A stretch of 64,000 nt of DNA from Drosophila pseudoobscura (taxonomy: Eukaryota > Arthropoda > Insecta > Diptera > Drosophilidae). The stretch is taken from assembly GCF_009870125.1 (NCBI RefSeq), contig NC_046683.1, positions 59,349,869-59,413,868 on the forward strand. Reading direction: 5' to 3'. Made by a program: the position numbers and the translations under genes. Positions within the stretch are counted from its first letter, which is position 1. Each line of letters starts with the position of its first letter. Below are positions 59,001-64,000 of this stretch, one piece after another. The notes beneath the pieces were generated by a model. The model was not told the DNA's origin. It searched no databases and saw only the letters and a list, made by a program, of their open reading frames with translations.

Positions 59001-62000
59001 CTTTGCAGATCTGCGACTGCGGTGGGTCCATCACCGTCCACGCCTTCGGCGCCTACTTCGGCCTGGCCGTGGCCATGATGCTGCGTCCGGCCAGCGACCA
59101 GAACGAGGCGGGCAAGCACGAGGGCGCCAACTACACATCCGACATTCTGGCCATGATCGGCACCACCTTCCTGTGGGTGTACTGGCCCAGCTTCAACTCG
59201 GTCCTGGCCGCGGGCACTGGCGGCGAGCGGGCCATTTTGAACACGTTTCTGTCATTAGCCGCGGCAACAGGTGAGTCACGTGCCACCAGGCGGCGGCCAT
59301 AGCGACGGCGACAGCGACAGCGTCTGAGCCCCGGCAATTAGCTGGAGCTCAAGTGCAGGGACAGCATCCAACCATCATACTCTCGTGCATATCTCCCGGA
59401 GGCTGTCTTCGCCCACACATCTTCATGCCTCATGCCTCATGCCTCATCCTTATCCTGTACAGGAGTGCACTGGAAGCCTGACTAGCTTCGTTAATTATAA
59501 TGTTGGCGGGCCTATTAACAAGGTTCCAAATGAAATTGAAAAGGCCCCGAGCTGGGGATCCCCGCCCCAGATCCTGCCCCACTCCCTGGCAAAGTCCTTA
59601 TGCATGCGCCTCACAAACTAATTAAATGTCAAATAGTTTCGTTAACACATTTGAAAATTTATTTTGAGCACGTAGTGCACATAAAAACGGACGCAAGGAC
59701 CAGCCGGTCGGTCGGTCAGCCTGTCCGGCATTTCGCTTAGTCGGGGGCGTGGAAAATGTGCTAAAAGCAGGGCCCGGTGTCGGTGTCCGGCAGGGCTCTG
59801 GTCTGGGATCCCAGAGTCTGATGCTCGGTTAATGTAAATAACAAAACACAAATTAAATGTATACAAAGGACCTCCAGCAGCACAGCATCCATGGCATCCA
59901 TAGGACAGCAGCAGCAGCCATAATAATAGTAGGAGCAGCAGCTGAGATAAGCCAAGCCAAGCTCCAAGGGGGGAAGAGGATTGGGGCGACCTCAGTCTCT
60001 GTCTGGGCCTCTCTGGCTGGGCGACTGGGCGACTGGGTGCCTGGGTGCCTGGGTTAGGGCATTAAGGCCCTCACGTTACGGCGACGGAGGTAACACCTAA
60101 CAAGGCACATGAGCTGCACAGAGCTGGGGGCCAGCAGGCTCTCGAGGAAATGCTGAACGCAGTGGGGATACGCTTACCGAAGTTCTCCCATGGATGGGGC
60201 ACCGCATCTGAGGTGGTCTTCGGACGATTCCAGACCGTATTTCTGATCTTTTCTTTGTTCCCATCAAAAAGGAGACCACCTGAACAGCGGATGGGGTTAA
60301 CGTTTACCCCCGGGGGGTGTTGCAAAGACCCAGATCTAGAGTATTTGCTACGGTCCGACAGAGATGCCCAGATACAGATACAGAGAGGGCGAGCGGGTGT
60401 CCGGTAGAGCATTTTATGCGGAAGGATGCGCGATTAGTTGAGTCAACGTGCGGCTGTGCGGCTGTGCGGCTGTCGCTCCGACGTTCCGGTGCTCCGTCCG
60501 TTGCAGTATCCTTCCCACCACCTTCCTGCTTCCTCCTTGCTCCTTCCTCCTTGGTCCTTCGTCTTTCGTCCTTGCCCATTCAGTGGCCGGCTGCTTGCCT
60601 CACTAGTTGTTGCCTTAATTAAACTAAAGCTGGGGTTCAGTTCAATGCTGAAATTAGAGGCGGTCTGGGTGGGTGTGGCCGTCGTCCATGGCACCATGTT
60701 GCCCATGCGGGAGGGACGACATGCATGGCGGGGCCAGGGACACGGGCAGGGACACAGGACACACGACAGGGCGGCAGACGACGCCATTTGGTGTCCAAAT
60801 GCGGCGCCAACAGGCAAAAATACGCCCCAGTTGTTGTTTTCACACCAAGCGAGCCCGAGCCCGAGCTCGGGCCTTGTCCCCGGCAGTGGGTGGGTGCCCC
60901 CTCCCCCTAGTCACTCTCTGTGGGTGTGTGGGGGCCGCCTGGATTTGGGCTTTGGGTCTGGTCAGTGTCCGCTCGTCCGTTGGTCCGGCGTCTGCCCGCA
61001 TTGGCCAACAACGTTAAGCACCAAACACATTTTACAGTCGCAAGAGTGACACCATTGGCGTTAATTTAAATTGTTTAATGTTCGAGGAGCCACCCCTGAC
61101 ATCCCAGAATCTCGGATGTGCCTTTGGCTTGGCTTTGGTTTAGTCCCAAGTCCCGGAGAACCGACTGCAAGTGGATCTGGGGATCCAAGCAGCAGGCAGC
61201 AGGCAGCTGGCAGCAGGGACCAGGGACCAGGGACCCCGGCTGTAAAAAAGCTGTTTAATTGATTTTTAAGCCAGAATTTGCTGTTCTCGTAATTCTGTGT
61301 CGCTCCGGACAACGTCAAAAGCTGTTTTGAAATTGTTGCGGTTCCCTGCCCCTTCCCCCTTGCTGGCTGTGATTTGGCTTACTTATTTGCCATGTGGCAG
61401 GATGCCTCTGCGGTGCCCCTGCCCCTGCCCCTGCTGCCCGGTTTGCCAACTAATTTATGCAAATTATTATTGCTGCAACATATGTTCCGCCATAAAATGG
61501 AGATTTTTAAGTATTTAGTGTTATTCAGGCGAGATTTATGCTTGCCAAAGGACATAAACTGAAGTCCTTGTGTCCTTGTTGGGCCCAGTGTTACCAGTGT
61601 GACCAGCCGGGCCGCCTCCTGGGCCTCTCGGCACTTGGCCTGCTTACATTTTTATTAGTTTTGTGTTTATGATGAGAGTGTGGTTGCGGTTGTAGCGCGG
61701 CTGCTGCTTGAATGATTTAGAATCCAAAAGACACAATTCAGAGCCTGCTTTGGGCACCTCAGAGCCTGCCACCTAATGAACTCCACGCCACAGCCGGAGC
61801 TGGCTGCATTCAAATATTCATTAAAAATCGTGTAATTAAGGGCCAAACCATGTACTAACCATCCATTCAATTCACGCTTCATTCAATCTCGACTCGACTC
61901 GACTCCGCCATAAAGCCAGATTCAGAACGAGAACGAGAACGAGTCCTACTGTGCGCTTCCTGTGCCGGAGCATCCTGTGCCCTCGCCTGTTCGGTTCTGC

Positions 62001-63388
62001 TCCATTTTTAACCCAACTTCTTCACTCTTCCCCCCCCCACCCGTCCGCCGTACAGTGACCACCTTCGTTGTGTCCGCACTTGTCAGCCATGAGAATAAAT
62101 TGGATATGGTGCACGTGCAGAACTCGACTCTCGCCGGCGGCGTGGCCGTGGGAACCGTGTGCAACCTGCTACTCGGCGCACACGGCGCTGTCTTAATTGG
62201 CATTATCGCCGGCACGGTTTCGGTGCTCGGCTATCGCTATTTAACCGTAAGTTCAACTCGAAACACCCACTGCCCCCAGTCCCCCAATCCCTTCAAGCAT
62301 ACAAAAAACTGAGAACGCTTCGCACACAAAAAAACTAACATAAAAAGAGAGAGAGAGAGAGAGAGAGGGAGCTGGTGATGGTGATGGTCCCTCCTGGCTT
62401 TCATACAAAACATAACCTGCTATTCAAATGCCTCCAGAATGGCAATTGGAATGGGAATAAGGATGCGGATCTGGACGTCCACGTGGAGGAGGAGTTGCCT
62501 GGCCGTCCACCGGTGGCCGGCTTCACTTTAATTAGTGCGCCTAGCGAAAAATGCGACGCTAATGAGTAAAGTTTGTTGCCCGCCGGGCCTGGCCAGCCGT
62601 AGCCGTAGCCGTTGCCGTTGCCGGACTACCAGAGCCGGACCGAGCAGCACAACCGAAATCCGTGATGTTTCCCCCGGAGCTGAAGCGGCAAATAAATTTG
62701 CACAGCAACTACAAATGTCCCTCTAATGACAGGAGTACTCCTGCTTCCACTGCCACTCCCAGACCTACCTGGCATAAATAAATTTAATTTTATTCAAAAA
62801 TTACCCGAGTGCTGGAATTTTGGGCTGTGATTCCGTTTTACATTTTCCATTTTACAGCCCTGGTTAACGTCCAATCTGCGGCTGCATGACACCTGTGGCG
62901 TACACAATCTGCACGGAATGCCGGCCCTGATTTCGGCCATTGCCTCGGCTATTTACGCCTCGATGGCCAGCCTCGATGACTACCAATCGGAGTTGCAGGA
63001 CATATTTCCGGCCATGGTTGGCAACAATGCCACTGCCACCAAATTTATGGGCGTAAGTATTCGGCAGCCATAGATACACCCCCTTGATAACTGTCCCTCT
63101 CTCTCTCTCTCGATCTGCAGGGTCTGGGCCGCAATGCCAGCTCCCAGGCGGGCTATCAATTGTTTGGCATCGCCCTGACGCTGCTCATTGCCATAGGCGG
63201 CGGCATTTTGACAGGTACATGCAAAGAGTGATGAGAAATTCGAGAATATTTGAGAGAATTAACCATTATGCTACCCGGGACTAGGCACTGTTTTGAAGTA
63301 CACCAGTTTCCGGAACCTCAAGAAGGACGAACAGCACCAGGACGAGCAGTACTGGGAGGTGCCGCCGCTGGACAACAAAGAGGAATAG
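56014..63388 (+). CDS. Rh50: Rh-type ammonium channel
   Basis: An Rh-family Amt channel that conducts NH3/NH4+ across the plasma membrane as a trimer. Eight exons join in frame: 56014-56182, 58096-58264, 58764-58929, 59009-59270, 62056-62246, 62858-63052, 63121-63214, 63285-63388, giving 449 residues, a normal length with about 12 membrane segments. Family marks: FQDIQVMIFIGFGFLMTFL after segment 1; DCGGSITVHAFGAYFG at 171-186, with pore histidine His179; CGVHNLHGMP at 333-341, with the second pore histidine His338. Both members of the twin-His pair are therefore present, arguing for an active channel. The C-terminus is a short charged cytoplasmic tail ending EE. Introns 2, 3, 6 and 7 are short; introns 1 and 4 exceed 1.9 kb. 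Confidence 0.96.
56183..58095 (+). other. Rh50 intron 1 (1.9 kb)
   Basis: Contains tandem CCACCCTGCCTG repeats 56241-56285, the inverted-terminus element 56875-57308, GGAAC repeats 57556-57580, a CA array 57627-57645, GGGGTA repeats 57835-57868 and CCCCCATACA repeats 58031-58060. No exon seen. Confidence 0.65.
56875..57308. mobile_element. AT-rich non-autonomous element with inverted termini, second copy
   Basis: Begins CACTCAGAGAAAAA and ends TTTTTCTCTCAGTG; the termini are inverted repeats with one mismatch in 14. The 434-bp interior is AT-rich and non-coding. Its right part matches the repeat copies at 50215-50335 and 42036-42108. No clear target-site duplication: the flanks are CCCC and TACG. 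Confidence 0.65.
59271..62055 (+). other. Rh50 intron 4 (2.8 kb)
   Basis: Non-coding as far as I can tell. Contains CGACAG/GGCGAC repeats 59295-59322, CAGCAG 59908-59918, TGCGGCTG repeats 60448-60475, CAGGGAC repeats and GGCAGCAGGCAGC near 61190-61220. A repeat-free stretch at 60071-60412 stays open on the minus strand and is listed as a finding. Confidence 0.6.
62247..62857 (+). other. Rh50 intron 5 (611 bp)
   Basis: Contains a GA array 62346-62367 and GTAGCC/GTTGCC repeats 62598-62620. Two short open frames on the + strand lack family similarity and splice partners. Confidence 0.65.
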
Positions 63389-63965
63389 TTAAGTTTTGTG
63401 CCTGTCCACCCCACGCCACGACGATCGAATGTGCCTTGTCTTAATTACCAATTATTCTTAATTTAAATTTTACTTAAATTAATTCGTTTTTTTTTTTTGC
63501 CTGTTTGATTATATATATATATATATTATTATGATATGCACACAGCACCACAGCCTGCTTTCCTTCTGCACTCCACCACTCCCCTCCCCCCCCCCCCGAC
63601 AACAGTTTGTTTTGATTTGATTCCGACGCCTCTTTTTGCAGTGAACTAGAAAAAGTCGAAGAGCTTTTGTTGTAGGCATCCGAAAGGCATCCAAAAAAAA
63701 GAGCACATCACGGCACAGCACTGCACAGAGCCCAGCGGTGGGGACAAGGGGGACAAACGGCAATCCTTTGTTGTCCTTCGACTTCGCTTCGCTTAATTTT
63801 TGTGGACATTTTGTCGCATTTATTTAAAAACTCCAACAATTTACACATTTAATTAGCGCCGAGCACAGAAACTGACACAAAAAAGGACACACGCACACGC
63901 ACACACACACACACACATGCAAAAAAGTTATTAGCAATAAAAATATTTTAAATGTGACATTGCTG

Positions 63966-63996
<31 letters not shown>

Positions 63997-64000
63997 CACC
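63389..64000 (+). other. Rh50: Rh50 3' untranslated region and flank
   Basis: AT-rich DNA with a TA run 63511-63526, a CA array 63892-63917 and, at the window edge, a CT array 63967-63997. AATAAA at 63936-63941 is the best polyadenylation signal; earlier A/T-rich stretches do not contain the canonical hexamer that I can find. Confidence 0.5.

Overview
The window is nuclear DNA from a fly, most likely Drosophila. The genes have short GT-AG introns of 51-100 bp mixed with kilobase introns, C/G-ending codon preference, and orthologues of known Drosophila genes. The very high density of CA/GT/CT arrays and compound microsatellites would fit an obscura-group species, but that is inference only. 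All four genes that can be supported lie on the + strand.

Layout. (1) 1-7394: non-coding upstream DNA rich in simple repeats. Its last 450 bp hold an RFX X-box (6957-6970), a palindromic forkhead site (7047-7058) and a TATA box (7255-7260). (2) 7395-42943: one large gene of 52 exons, spliced here by hand into a 4,387-residue axonemal dynein heavy chain of the DNAH3/7/12 inner-arm class, probably Dhc62B. The reading frame is continuous through every junction, with tail, linker, six AAA modules, stalk with microtubule-binding tip, and C-terminal domain. Its introns hold most of the repeats and mobile-element remnants. (3) 44930-46534: a compact TATA-driven gene whose first coding exon is only the ATG. 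It encodes a secreted protein of nine YLPPV...GYRYKTVRR modules separated by tetrabasic sites. (4) 46883-48875: a three-exon gene for a 126-residue membrane protein that I do not recognise, preceded by five GATAAG motifs in 45 bp. (5) 49090-56013: about 7 kb of gene-poor DNA with a LINE RNase H remnant and an AT-rich repeat copy. (6) 56014-63388: an eight-exon gene for a 449-residue Rh-type ammonium channel (Rh50) with both pore histidines.

The four genes do not form a pathway: a ciliary/flagellar motor, a secreted (probably cuticular) repeat protein, a small membrane protein and an ammonium channel. The points most worth a second look are the Rfx/forkhead motif pair upstream of the dynein, an apparently optional 13-residue micro-exon in the dynein C-terminal domain, a GC-AG intron in its tail, the multi-cleavage-site repeat precursor with an alternating two-type repeat structure, the GATA cluster, and a repeat family with CACTCAGAGAAAA-like inverted termini.
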